A program made the position numbers and the translations under genes. Of a DNA stretch of 64,000 nt, positions 35,016-42,778 are shown in pieces; position 1 is the stretch's first letter, and every line of letters begins with the position of its first letter. This DNA comes from Deinococcus sp. Leaf326 (lineage in GTDB: Bacteria; Deinococcota; Deinococci; Deinococcales; Deinococcaceae): positions 157 through 64,156 of the forward strand of contig NZ_LMOM01000021.1 of assembly GCF_001424185.1 (NCBI RefSeq). Reading direction: 5' to 3'. Below the pieces are notes generated by a model that saw only the letters and a program-made list of their open reading frames with translations, did not search any database and was not told the origin of the DNA.

Positions 35016-37070
35016 TCAGCGGGCGAGGCGCTTGATGCGTTGGGCGCGGGTCTCCTCAGGGAAGACCACCAGGCCCTTCTGGGGCAAGAAGGTGCGGCTG
35101 TAGCGCGGTTTGGCGGCGAGCGACTGGGTCGAGAGGCCGTTGAGGTTCTGGTACCACTTGTACCCCTCGACCTTGATCCCGGCGGACTGCGCGGCGTCCA
35201 GGACCTGGCGGTAGCCCTGGTGGGCGAGCTGGGCGGCCTCGAGGTAGGACAGCGCGCCGTACCGGCTCTCGGCCTGCGCGAACAGGCTGTCGGCGCTGCT
35301 GGCCGCCGCGGCCACGCGGGCTTCCTGGCCGCCCTGACGCGCGAGCTGCAGCACGGCGTTGGCGTTGGTCAGGTAGGCGGCGGTGAGGTAGCGGTACTGG
35401 CTGTCGAGGTTGAACTGCCCGAAGGTGCGCGACAGGTCGTTGTACGACATGATCGTGGCGCTCTCGTCGCCCAGGTTGGCGAAGGCGTAGGGACCGCTGG
35501 GGCCGTAGGACGTGTCGGTCTCGCTGTCGTAGCCGTCGTGCGGGTGAGAGAGGCTGAGGTGGTGGCCGACCTCGTGCGTGGTCGTGTCGGTGAACCCGTA
35601 GCCGGCCTTGAACAGCCCCGGTGTCAGGAACGAGTATACGAAGCTCTGCGTGCCCGTCTCGCCGTCGTCGTAGGCGACGCCCAGCAGCCCGCCCTGCGCG
35701 TCAGCGTCGTCGTTGAACAGGTAGACCGGCAGCAGATAGCGCCCGGCCGGCGTAGTGGCGTAGCTGGCGCGTAGCTCGTTCACGCCGAACTGGAACAGGC
35801 GCTCGCCGGTCACGTCGGCGTAGTCGGGCGAGCAGATATCCTCGGGAATGCTCGTGTCGACGAAAAAGCACTTGTACACGTCGGCCAGGTCGCCGCTGAG
35901 CGCCGTGCTCTTGACCGTGTTCGAGAATTTGGCGAAGGGTTGCAGGACCGACACGCGGCTCTGCACGAGGTCGGGCTTGAGCACCTGGCCCTGTGCGGCG
36001 GCCTGGTCACCCTGCTCGACGTGGAGGTCGAGCTGGATGTCCTCGGGCAGTTGCGGGGGCGTTAGGGCCGCGCGGTAGATCGGGCTGGGCGTAAACAGCA
36101 GGTTCAGGGCCACGTAGCGCGTCACGAGGGCGAGGTCGGGGCTGACCTTGCGGCCGTAGCCCAGGCTGGCCTTGCGGCTGCCGTAGTCCCAGATGGGGGG
36201 CATGCGGTAGTCGGCGGTCTTGTCGCCGTCGGTGTCGGAGTTGGTGATGTCGTAGGCGCTCGTCCAGACGTCGGGGTTCGCCGAGAGGTCGTAGAACCAC
36301 ACGCGCTGCGCGGCGGCGTTCTCGCGCACGCTGCCGCCCCAGGCGACCAAGCGGCGGCTGGCGCGCTCGCCGAACTTCGCCCCCGTGTCGCTGTCGGCCG
36401 CCTCGGCGCGGGTGTAGCTGTGGAACTTGAAGTCGGGGCGGTCGTACCAGTTCACCAGGAACACGGTGTACTCGCCGGCCTTCACGCCCACGCGGCCCAC
36501 GTTGTCGGCCAGCCAGTTCTCGGTCTTCAGCGCGTCGATCTCGTAGTTGCCCGTGACCTCGCGGTTGATGTTGCCGGCCGGCGAGGTGCAAGTGGGGTTG
36601 CCCGTCTTGGGGTCTACGTCGTTCTGGCAGTTGTAGAGCTGCTGATAGACCGTCAGGTTCTTCTCGGTGCCGGTGTCCTTGAGTTGCTTGAAGAAGTCGT
36701 CCTCGAAGCTCTGGTCGGCGAAGACATAGTTGTACTTGTAGTCGAAGGTGTTGCCGGTCGGCTCGGTGCGGCCGTAGGCACTGGGGACCCGGGCCACCGA
36801 GCTGTACGAGGCCGGCAGGATCTGGTCGAAGTCGCCCGTGCTGACCTGACGCGCCGTCGCCACCTGACCGGGCGAGGTCTGGCGGTAGCCCACGAACACG
36901 ATGTTGACCTTGAGATCGGTACGCATGTTGCCCTGCTGGCCGGGGGCAAGCAGTTTGAGACCCGAGAAGTCGGCCGGGGTGCCCGGCGTGGGGACGGGGG
37001 ACGTCGAGGTACCGCAGGCCGCCAGCAGCGCGAGCCCCAGGGTGCCGAGCGTGAGGGAAAGTCGTTTCAT
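35016..37070 (-). CDS. Putative metzincin-like zinc metallopeptidase lipoprotein
   Basis: A 684-residue exported protein of no family I recognise. The N-terminus is a lipoprotein signal with lipobox LLAAC (Cys19), followed by a Ser/Thr/Pro linker. Near residue 498 it has HEVGHHLSLSH, the HExxHxxxxxH zinc motif of metzincins, with Ser where the usual Gly stands; IMSYND about 45 residues later could be the Met-turn. Between the signal and the motif are repeated Tyr/Asp-rich stretches. I infer a membrane-anchored endopeptidase. The neighbouring subtilase and other secreted proteins fit a proteolytic lifestyle. Confidence 0.7.
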   Translation of the reverse strand: MKRLSLTLGTLGLALLAACGTSTSPVPTPGTPADFSGLKLLAPGQQGNMRTDLKVNIVFVGYRQTSPGQVATARQVSTGDFDQILPASYSSVARVPSAYGRTEPTGNTFDYKYNYVFADQSFEDDFFKQLKDTGTEKNLTVYQQLYNCQNDVDPKTGNPTCTSPAGNINREVTGNYEIDALKTENWLADNVGRVGVKAGEYTVFLVNWYDRPDFKFHSYTRAEAADSDTGAKFGERASRRLVAWGGSVRENAAAQRVWFYDLSANPDVWTSAYDITNSDTDGDKTADYRMPPIWDYGSRKASLGYGRKVSPDLALVTRYVALNLLFTPSPIYRAALTPPQLPEDIQLDLHVEQGDQAAAQGQVLKPDLVQSRVSVLQPFAKFSNTVKSTALSGDLADVYKCFFVDTSIPEDICSPDYADVTGERLFQFGVNELRASYATTPAGRYLLPVYLFNDDADAQGGLLGVAYDDGETGTQSFVYSFLTPGLFKAGYGFTDTTTHEVGHHLSLSHPHDGYDSETDTSYGPSGPYAFANLGDESATIMSYNDLSRTFGQFNLDSQYRYLTAAYLTNANAVLQLARQGGQEARVAAAASSADSLFAQAESRYGALSYLEAAQLAHQGYRQVLDAAQSAGIKVEGYKWYQNLNGLSTQSLAAKPRYSRTFLPQKGLVVFPEETRAQRIKRLAR

Positions 37071-37200
37071 AGCTCTCCTGAAGGGCGGCCGGTAGACAGG
37101 CCGCTTAGAGATGTGAGGGGGATGTGTCCGACCTCAGAAGTGTAGATGAAATATCTGAGCAGGTGTCGCCAGTACGGCCGCGGTATGGCGTGGGCCAGAC

Positions 37201-37230
37201 TTGACCCCTGCCGGTCCCGGACGCTACGCT
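37201..37230 (+). promoter_or_regulatory. Promoter of the metX riboswitch transcript
   Basis: TTGACC (37201-37206), 18-bp spacer, TACGCT (37225-37230). Transcription would begin near 37237, just before the riboswitch. Confidence 0.55.
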
Positions 37231-37254
37231 GGTAGGCAGCTCCCGCATGGAGCC

Positions 37255-37360
37255 GACCCACTTCAGAGCGCCCGAGAGACCTGGCTCGCAGACGGCGCGG
37301 CAACCGGACCCCATCACGTCACGGTGCCAAGGCCAGCCCACCGGACAGGTCAACGATGAA
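37255..37360 (+). ncRNA. SAM-I (S-box) riboswitch upstream of metX
   Basis: The aptamer core follows the S-box pattern: CTTCAGAG, then GAGAGACCTGGCTCG, GCGCGGCAACC, and in the 3' half CACGGTGCCAAGGCCAGCCC with a closing ACGATGA. These correspond to the conserved P1/P2 junction, the GGCAACC element and the GGTGC(C/T)AA..CC.GC box. SAM binding would favour the terminator at 37405. The gene downstream, metX, is a typical S-box target. Confidence 0.82.
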
Positions 37361-37404
37361 CCGCCGGCACGGGACCAAGAGGGAAGGTCACGCGGAGGAA
37401 TTGC

Positions 37405-37445
37405 GCGCCCCTTCTCGCCGTACCGAGTCGAGGGGCGCTTCTCTG
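37405..37445 (+). terminator. Riboswitch-controlled terminator of metX
   Basis: An 8-bp stem GCGCCCCT / AGGGGCGC with inner CTCG/CGAG, followed by TTCTCTGTTG, before the metX start. Confidence 0.7.
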
Positions 37446-37530
37446 TTGTCCGGGTTGGCCCCGCCCCGCTTCACTGTGAGGAGGCCAGCCGCATGGCGCG
37501 TTCCGTTGTTCTCTGTTCCTGTTGTCCCCC

Positions 37531-38580
37531 ATGTCCCGCAGGTCGCCCGTGACCGCGTTGATGGCCCCCACCCGCCCCCTGCCCCCCCAGGAAGCCCGGC
37601 CGCCGGCCCCACAGGAGGACGCAGGCGACTGTCGGCCCCGGCGGGGAACGGCGCTGCTGTTTCGCCGCGAGCCTCTGCTGCTCGACAACGGCTGCCCGGT
37701 GAACAACGTGCGGGTGGCCTACCACACCTACGGCGAGGCCCGCGAGGACGCCACCCTGGTCCTGCACGCCCTGACCGGCACGGGCGCCGTCCACGAGTGG
37801 TGGCCCGACTTTCTGGGCGAGGGCCGGCCGCTGGACCCCAGACGCGACTACGTGATCTGCGCCAATGTGCTGGGCGGCTGCGCCGGCACGTCCGGCCCCT
37901 CGGAACTGCCGCAGATCGCCGGGCAGGACGCGCCCCTGAGCCTGCGCGACATGGTCCGCGTGGGCCGCGCCCTGCTGGAGCACCTGGGCGTGCGCCGGGT
38001 GCGTGTGGTCGGCGCGAGCATGGGCGGAATGCTGGCCTACGCGTGGCTCCTTGAATGCCCCGACCTCGTGGAACGGGCCGTGATTGTGGGCGCGCCGGCG
38101 CGGCACTCGCCCTGGGCGATTGGCCTGAACACGGCGGCCCGCAGCGCCATCCGCGCGGCGCCGGGCGGCGAGGGGCTCAAGGTCGCGCGCCAGATCGCCA
38201 TGCTCAGCTACCGCAGTCCCGAGAGTCTCGCCCTGACGCAGCCGGGCCAGCGCCGCCCCGGCGTGCCCGCCGTGACCTCCTACCTCGAGTACCACGGCGA
38301 AAAGTTGCAGGCCCGGTTCTGCGAGCGCAGCTACGTGGCCCTGACCAGCGCAATGGACGCCTTTCAGCCCAGCGACGCCGACCTGCGCGCGGTGCAGGTG
38401 CCGGTGCTCGTGGTGGGCATCACGAGCGACGTGCTGTACCCGGCCGCCGAGGTGCGTGCCTGCGCCGAGCGGCTGCCGCGCGCGGCCTACTGGGAACTCG
38501 ACTCGCCGCACGGCCACGACGCCTTCCTGATGGACCCGCAGGCGTTGCCGGAGCGGGTCGGAGCCTTCCTGCGCGGCTAG
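37531..38580 (+). CDS. metX: Homoserine O-acetyltransferase
   Basis: A 349-residue alpha/beta-hydrolase-fold acyltransferase that makes O-acetyl-homoserine for methionine synthesis. Landmarks are [32 protein letters not shown], the nucleophile Ser in [10 protein letters not shown], and the terminal Asp/His in [13 protein letters not shown]. Some homologues use succinyl-CoA. The start is ATG 37531; a second ATG ten codons later is possible, and the first 35 residues are Pro/Arg-rich and poorly conserved. A SAM-I riboswitch and terminator precede it. It converges on folD. Confidence 0.93.
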   Translation: MSRRSPVTALMAPTRPLPPQEARPPAPQEDAGDCRPRRGTALLFRREPLLLDNGCPVNNVRVAYHTYGEAREDATLVLHALTGTGAVHEWWPDFLGEGRPLDPRRDYVICANVLGGCAGTSGPSELPQIAGQDAPLSLRDMVRVGRALLEHLGVRRVRVVGASMGGMLAYAWLLECPDLVERAVIVGAPARHSPWAIGLNTAARSAIRAAPGGEGLKVARQIAMLSYRSPESLALTQPGQRRPGVPAVTSYLEYHGEKLQARFCERSYVALTSAMDAFQPSDADLRAVQVPVLVVGITSDVLYPAAEVRACAERLPRAAYWELDSPHGHDAFLMDPQALPERVGAFLRG

Positions 38581-38603
38581 GCGGGGTCGCGCGCCGAAAA
38601 GCG

Positions 38604-39464
38604 CTACTCGACCGGCTCGCCGCGCTGCAACTTCACGGCGCGCACGAGATTCTGGTACATCAGCGCGCTCGTCAGCGGGCCCACACCGCCCGGCACCGGG
38701 GTCTGGGCGCGTACTGGCAGGTGGGGCTCGGCGTCGCCGACCACCTCGCCGCCCGCCTGCACGTTGATGCCTGCGTCGATGACCACGTGCTCGGGGCCGA
38801 CCTGATCCGCGCGCAGCAGCCCCGCGCGGCCTACCGCCACCACTACCGCGTCCACCCCGGCCAGCACCCCGGCGAGGTCGCGGGTGTGTTCGTTGCACAG
38901 CGTGACCGTCATGCCCTTGTTGTTGAGCATGAAAGTCAGTGGGCGGCCCACCGTGCGTCCCGGCCCGATCACGGCCGCCCGCCGCCCACGCAGGTCGTCA
39001 CCCAGGGCCTGCCGCAGCAGGAAACGCACCGAGCGCGGCGTGGGGGGCAGCAGCGCCTCCGGTTCGCGTCCGGCGGCGATGAGCGCGAGGTTGGCGGGGG
39101 TCAGGCCCTCGACGTCCTTCTGCGGCGCGAGGCACAGCAGCGCGGCGTCGGCGTCGAGGCCCGGCGCCAGCGGCAGCTCCAGCACCACGCCGTGGACGTC
39201 CGGGTCGTGCGAGAGGGCCTGCAACACCGCGTGCAGCCCTTCCTGCGTGGCCCCGGCCCCGAGGTCGCGCACCGAAAAGCGTACGCCCAGGCGCCGCGCG
39301 CGCCCCGATTTGCTCTCGACGTACACGCGCGAGGCCTCGTCGGCCGAGGCCAGCACACTTACGAGATGCGGTTGGAAGTCCCAGGCGGCGAGGTCGCGGC
39401 GCACGCCCTTGAGGACGGCGTCGGCCAGCGTCTTGCCGCGCAGGGACAGGGGATGGTCACTCAT
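38604..39464 (-). CDS. folD: Bifunctional methylene-THF dehydrogenase/cyclohydrolase
   Basis: A 286-residue FolD that interconverts methylene-, methenyl- and formyl-tetrahydrofolate, supplying formyl groups for purine synthesis. The catalytic Lys is in [15 protein letters not shown] (Y-x3-K), and [10 protein letters not shown] is the NADP pocket. [17 protein letters not shown] closes the fold. Typical length. It lies 25 bp after purH on the same strand, so it is controlled by the same ZTP riboswitch. Confidence 0.94.
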   Translation of the reverse strand: MSDHPLSLRGKTLADAVLKGVRRDLAAWDFQPHLVSVLASADEASRVYVESKSGRARRLGVRFSVRDLGAGATQEGLHAVLQALSHDPDVHGVVLELPLAPGLDADAALLCLAPQKDVEGLTPANLALIAAGREPEALLPPTPRSVRFLLRQALGDDLRGRRAAVIGPGRTVGRPLTFMLNNKGMTVTLCNEHTRDLAGVLAGVDAVVVAVGRAGLLRADQVGPEHVVIDAGINVQAGGEVVGDAEPHLPVRAQTPVPGGVGPLTSALMYQNLVRAVKLQRGEPVE

Positions 39465-39489
39465 GGCTGCTTACCCATGCTCAGGCCCC

Positions 39490-41031
39490 TCAGTGCCGGA
39501 AGTGCCGCGAGCCGGTGAAGACCATGCTCAGGCCCAGCTCGTTGCACGCGGCGATGACTTCGGGGTCACGCTTGGCTCCGCCGGGTTGCAAGATGGCCGT
39601 GACACCTGCCGAGGCCGCGAGGCGCACCACGTCGTCGAAGGGAAAGAACGCCTCCGAGGCGAGGACGGCGCCTCTGGCCGCCTCGCCCGCGTTCGCCACC
39701 GCGCGCTCGGCCGCCCAGATGCGGCTGACCGCGCCGGCGCCCAGACCGACCGTCACGCCGCTTTTGGCCAGCACGACGGCGTTGCTGCGGGCGTACTTCA
39801 CGACCGCCCAGGCGAAGCGCAGGTCGAACCACTCCTGCGCCGTCGGCTCGCGCCGGGTCACGGTCTCGGGGCACAGGTCGTCCCAGGGGCGGGCGTCGCG
39901 CTCCTGCACGGCGAACCCGCCGGTCAGCGGGCGCACGTCCAGCACGCTCACGTTCCGGGGCTGCGCGGCCACGAGCACGCGCAGGTCGGGCTTCTTTTCC
40001 GCGAACCACGCGGCGGCCTCGGGCGTGACCTCGGGGGCGATCAGGACCTCGAGGAAGGTGCCGCGCATCGCCTGGGCCGCCGCCAGGTCCACCGGGGCAC
40101 TCACGGCGACGACTCCGCCAAACACGCTGAGGGTGTCGGCGTCGCGGGCGCGCTCCCAGGCCGTCTTCACGTCCTGCGCCAGGGCTACGCCGCAGGGGTT
40201 GGCGTGCTTGACGGCCACGCAGGCGACCTGCCCGGTCTGGGCTTCCTGCTCGGCCAGCGCGGCGCACAGCGCCCAGGCGGCGTCGGCATCGGCGTAGTTG
40301 TTGAAGCTCATGGGCTTGCCCGCCACGACCTGCGCGTCGATGACCGGCCCGCGCGCCGTTCCCCAGCGGTAGACCGCGCCGGGCTGGTGCGGGTTCTCTC
40401 CGTAGCGCACCTGCGCGGCCCGCGTCAGGTCCAGCGAGAGGTGTTCGGGCAGCGCAGTGGGCAATTCATCGGACGCGCCATCCAGATACGCCGTGATGGC
40501 CGCGTCATACTCGCTGGTGTGGCGGTAGGCCTTGGCCGCCAGCCGGCGCCGGTCGGCCGCCGAGACCTCGTCCTGCAGGGCCAGGGCGTAGTCGGCCGGG
40601 TCCACCAGGACCAGCACGCCGGCGTGGTTCTTGGCCGCCGAGCGGATCATGGCCGGGCCGCCGATGTCGATGTTCTCGATGACCTCGGGGTCCGGCGCGC
40701 CGCGCGCCACCGTCTCCCGGAAGGGATAGAGGTTCACGCACACGAGGTCGATGGTCGAGAACCCCTGGCCCGCCAGTTCGCCCAGGTGCCCACTTTCGCG
40801 CCGCGCGAGGATGCCGCCGTGGATCGCTGGGTGCAGCGTCTTGACGCGGCCGTCCAGCATCTCGGGAAAGCCGGTGACGTCGCTCACGGCCGTCACCTTC
40901 AGGCCCGCGCTTTCCAGCGCCGCGTGGGTGCCTCCCGTACTCAGCAGTTCCCAGCCGCGCGCCGAGAGGGCGCGGGCGAAGTCCACCACGCCGGTCTTGT
41001 CGCTCACGGAAATCAGTGCCCGTCTTGCCAT
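39490..41031 (-). CDS. purH: Bifunctional AICAR transformylase/IMP cyclohydrolase
   Basis: A 513-residue PurH catalysing the last two steps of IMP synthesis. The N-terminal cyclohydrolase (about 1-190) begins [19 protein letters not shown]. The transformylase has [11 protein letters not shown] and KHANPCGVA, and it ends with the family's GSRHFRH. It uses 10-formyl-THF, made by FolD next door. Start at the Met preceding ARRALISV, with a GGGGGAGC Shine-Dalgarno; an upstream frame would cross the riboswitch terminator. Confidence 0.96.
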   Translation of the reverse strand: MARRALISVSDKTGVVDFARALSARGWELLSTGGTHAALESAGLKVTAVSDVTGFPEMLDGRVKTLHPAIHGGILARRESGHLGELAGQGFSTIDLVCVNLYPFRETVARGAPDPEVIENIDIGGPAMIRSAAKNHAGVLVLVDPADYALALQDEVSAADRRRLAAKAYRHTSEYDAAITAYLDGASDELPTALPEHLSLDLTRAAQVRYGENPHQPGAVYRWGTARGPVIDAQVVAGKPMSFNNYADADAAWALCAALAEQEAQTGQVACVAVKHANPCGVALAQDVKTAWERARDADTLSVFGGVVAVSAPVDLAAAQAMRGTFLEVLIAPEVTPEAAAWFAEKKPDLRVLVAAQPRNVSVLDVRPLTGGFAVQERDARPWDDLCPETVTRREPTAQEWFDLRFAWAVVKYARSNAVVLAKSGVTVGLGAGAVSRIWAAERAVANAGEAARGAVLASEAFFPFDDVVRLAASAGVTAILQPGGAKRDPEVIAACNELGLSMVFTGSRHFRH

Positions 41032-41043
41032 GTCTGCTCCCCC

Positions 41044-41067
41044 AAAAAGTGCATCTACAACATGCAC
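41044..41067 (-). terminator. Riboswitch-controlled terminator before purH
   Basis: On the minus strand GTGCAT, loop GTTGTAG, ATGCAC, then TTTTT directly before the purH Shine-Dalgarno. The preceding GCTCCC could also pair with the Shine-Dalgarno region (GGGAGC), adding translational masking. Confidence 0.75.
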
Positions 41068-41094
41068 GGGAGCGCCCCCGCGTGTGCGGAGACG

Positions 41095-41185
41095 CTTCGA
41101 CCCAGGCGCGCGATCAGCTCGGTTTGGGGCACCGCTTCCCCGTGGTCAGCCCACGTTCAGCGCCAGTCGCGGCCCCGCTCGCCGT
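41095..41185 (-). ncRNA. ZTP (pfl-motif) riboswitch upstream of purH-folD
   Basis: On the minus strand the conserved blocks run in order: CGCGACTGGCG, GTGGGCTGACCAC (hairpin), GGGGAAGCGG, then GCGCCTGGG at the 3' side. These match the pfl RNA that binds ZMP/ZTP, signals of formyl-THF shortage. purH and folD are its classical targets. TATGGT lies just upstream as a possible -10. Confidence 0.82.
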
Positions 41186-41377
41186 TCACCATAGCGCAGG
41201 CGGGGGTCGGGAGCAGAGGCGGCCGAGTGGCCTCGGGGAATCGGCGGCCCAGCCGTCACGCCCGGTTCGGGGCGCTGGGATCACCTGACCTCCGGCGCTG
41301 GCCCCGGCCGTCAGGATGTCCCTGGGAACAGTTCTGAGACGGGGGTCAGTTCTCTGCCAGGAGCAAACTGGGGGGGC

Positions 41378-41434
41378 ATGACCTCTTACACCAGTACCCC
41401 GGACCTGTGCCGCCAGTGGGGAGCGGCGCCATGA
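41378..41434 (+). other. 18-codon leader ORF coupled to the peptidase E gene
   Basis: ATG 41378 opens MTSYTSTPDLCRQWGAAP and stops at TGA 41432-41434, overlapping the next gene's ATG (ATGA). It is preceded by AGGAG and a G run. It could be a translational-coupling leader; coding by chance is possible. Confidence 0.35.
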
Positions 41435-42096
41435 AACTCCTGCTCACTTCGGGCGGCGTCACGAACGCGAGCATCCACGGCGCCCTGGAGGGCCTGCTCG
41501 GCAAACCGGTCGCCGAGGCCAGCGCCCTGTGCATTCCGACGGCGCAGTGGGGCCACCCCTGGTGCGGGCCGGCATCGGTACGGCGTTTCGTCACCGACAG
41601 CACCCCGGCGACCATGTGTGGCCTGGGCTGGAAGTCGGTGGGCGTGCTTGAACTCACCGCGCTGCCGAGCATCGGCCAGGACCGCTGGGAACCGTGGGTC
41701 CGGGGCGCGGACGTGCTGCTGGTCGACGGAGGTGACGCGACCTACCTGGCCCACTGGCTCCGGGAATCCGGTCTGGCGGCTCTCCTCCCTTCCCTGGCCG
41801 AGACGGTCTGGGTGGGCGTCAGTGCTGGCAGCATGGTGCTCACCCCCCGGATCGGGGAGGAGTTCGTCGCCTGGCCCTCGGCGCCGGACGACCGCACGCT
41901 CGGAATCGTGGACTTCTCGGGCTTCCCACACCTGGACCATGAGGCGATGCCTGGCAACACCCTGTCGGCGGCGCAGCGCTGGGCGGCTGGCCTGGAGGGG
42001 CCGTGCTACGCCATCGACGACCAGACCGCCATCATGGTGGTGGGCGGCGCCGCCGAGGTGATCTCCGAGGGCCGCTGGCAGCAGGTGAAGGGCTAG
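41431..42096 (+). CDS. Peptidase E-like S51-family serine peptidase
   Basis: A 221-residue protein of the S51/peptidase E group. The nucleophile Ser sits in GVSAGSMVL; DGGDATYLAHWL corresponds to the GGNTFxLL strand, and a His is in FPHLDHEAMPG. S51 enzymes cleave N-terminal Asp dipeptides; cyanophycinases are relatives. A GGGGAG Shine-Dalgarno lies before the ATG. Preceded by an overlapping 18-codon leader ORF. Substrate unproven. Confidence 0.82.
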   Translation: MKLLLTSGGVTNASIHGALEGLLGKPVAEASALCIPTAQWGHPWCGPASVRRFVTDSTPATMCGLGWKSVGVLELTALPSIGQDRWEPWVRGADVLLVDGGDATYLAHWLRESGLAALLPSLAETVWVGVSAGSMVLTPRIGEEFVAWPSAPDDRTLGIVDFSGFPHLDHEAMPGNTLSAAQRWAAGLEGPCYAIDDQTAIMVVGGAAEVISEGRWQQVKG

Positions 42097-42106
42097 TAGG
42101 ACCGGT

Positions 42107-42655
42107 TCAGCGTTCGGGCGTGCCGGGGGGCGTCTCGTGGATCAGGGTGGCGGGCTGCTCCGGCAGGGTCTGGGTGTTGCCACCGATGACGCGCTTGAGT
42201 TCCTCGATGGCGGCGCGCTCCTTGTCGTTCACCTGCTCGCCGCCGAATCCCAGGAAGCCGCCTTCCTTGGCCGCCGAGGCCGTGCGCTCGGCCACACGCA
42301 CGAGCATGGTGCGGTAGGCCTCGGCGTCCTCGGGACTGGTCTTGGCGCTCACGAGCCACACGGCCTGCCGCACGGCTTCGAGGCTCTGGATGCGGACGTC
42401 CTCGACCGTGCGGGCCTGCTCCTGGGCGGGCGGCGTGGGCGGCTTACCCAGCAGGTCGGCGGCCATCGCTTCCATCAGGGGCGTGCGGCCCTGGGCACTC
42501 ACGCTCTCGCGCACCGCCGCCGCGATGGCCTGCGTCTCGGCCACGATGCCGGTCAGGCCGCTGGGACTGGCCGCCACGACCACGGCGCCCGCGCGGCCGG
42601 GGCCGGTCATGACCTTGAACCACTCGTCGCTGGTGAAGCTGTCTCTCAGACTCAT
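42107..42655 (-). CDS. Conserved-looking hypothetical protein
   Basis: A 182-residue protein I do not recognise. It opens MSLRDSFTSDEWFKVMTGPG, has an Ala/Val-rich stretch (AVVVAASPSG), and its C-terminal half is helical and charged. No signal peptide, membrane helix or Cys. TAGCCT ends 6 nt before the ATG on the minus strand, supporting the start. Cytoplasmic; function unknown. Confidence 0.65.
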   Translation of the reverse strand: MSLRDSFTSDEWFKVMTGPGRAGAVVVAASPSGLTGIVAETQAIAAAVRESVSAQGRTPLMEAMAADLLGKPPTPPAQEQARTVEDVRIQSLEAVRQAVWLVSAKTSPEDAEAYRTMLVRVAERTASAAKEGGFLGFGGEQVNDKERAAIEELKRVIGGNTQTLPEQPATLIHETPPGTPER

Positions 42656-42726
42656 GCCCCCAGGCTAGGGACCCGCAGGGCCGCTCCGCGTGGGAGGAGG
42701 GTTCAGGCGGCTTGGGGAAGAAGAGG

Positions 42727-42757
42727 GGGGAAGCGCCCGGACTGGACGTTCCCCTCT
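42727..42757 (-). terminator. Terminator hairpin after the RND operon
   Basis: On the minus strand GAGGGGAA...TTCCCCcCTC arms with a following TCTTCTTC run, after the last efflux gene. Confidence 0.55.
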
Positions 42758-42778
42758 CTCCTTTCTGGCCGCGGCGCT

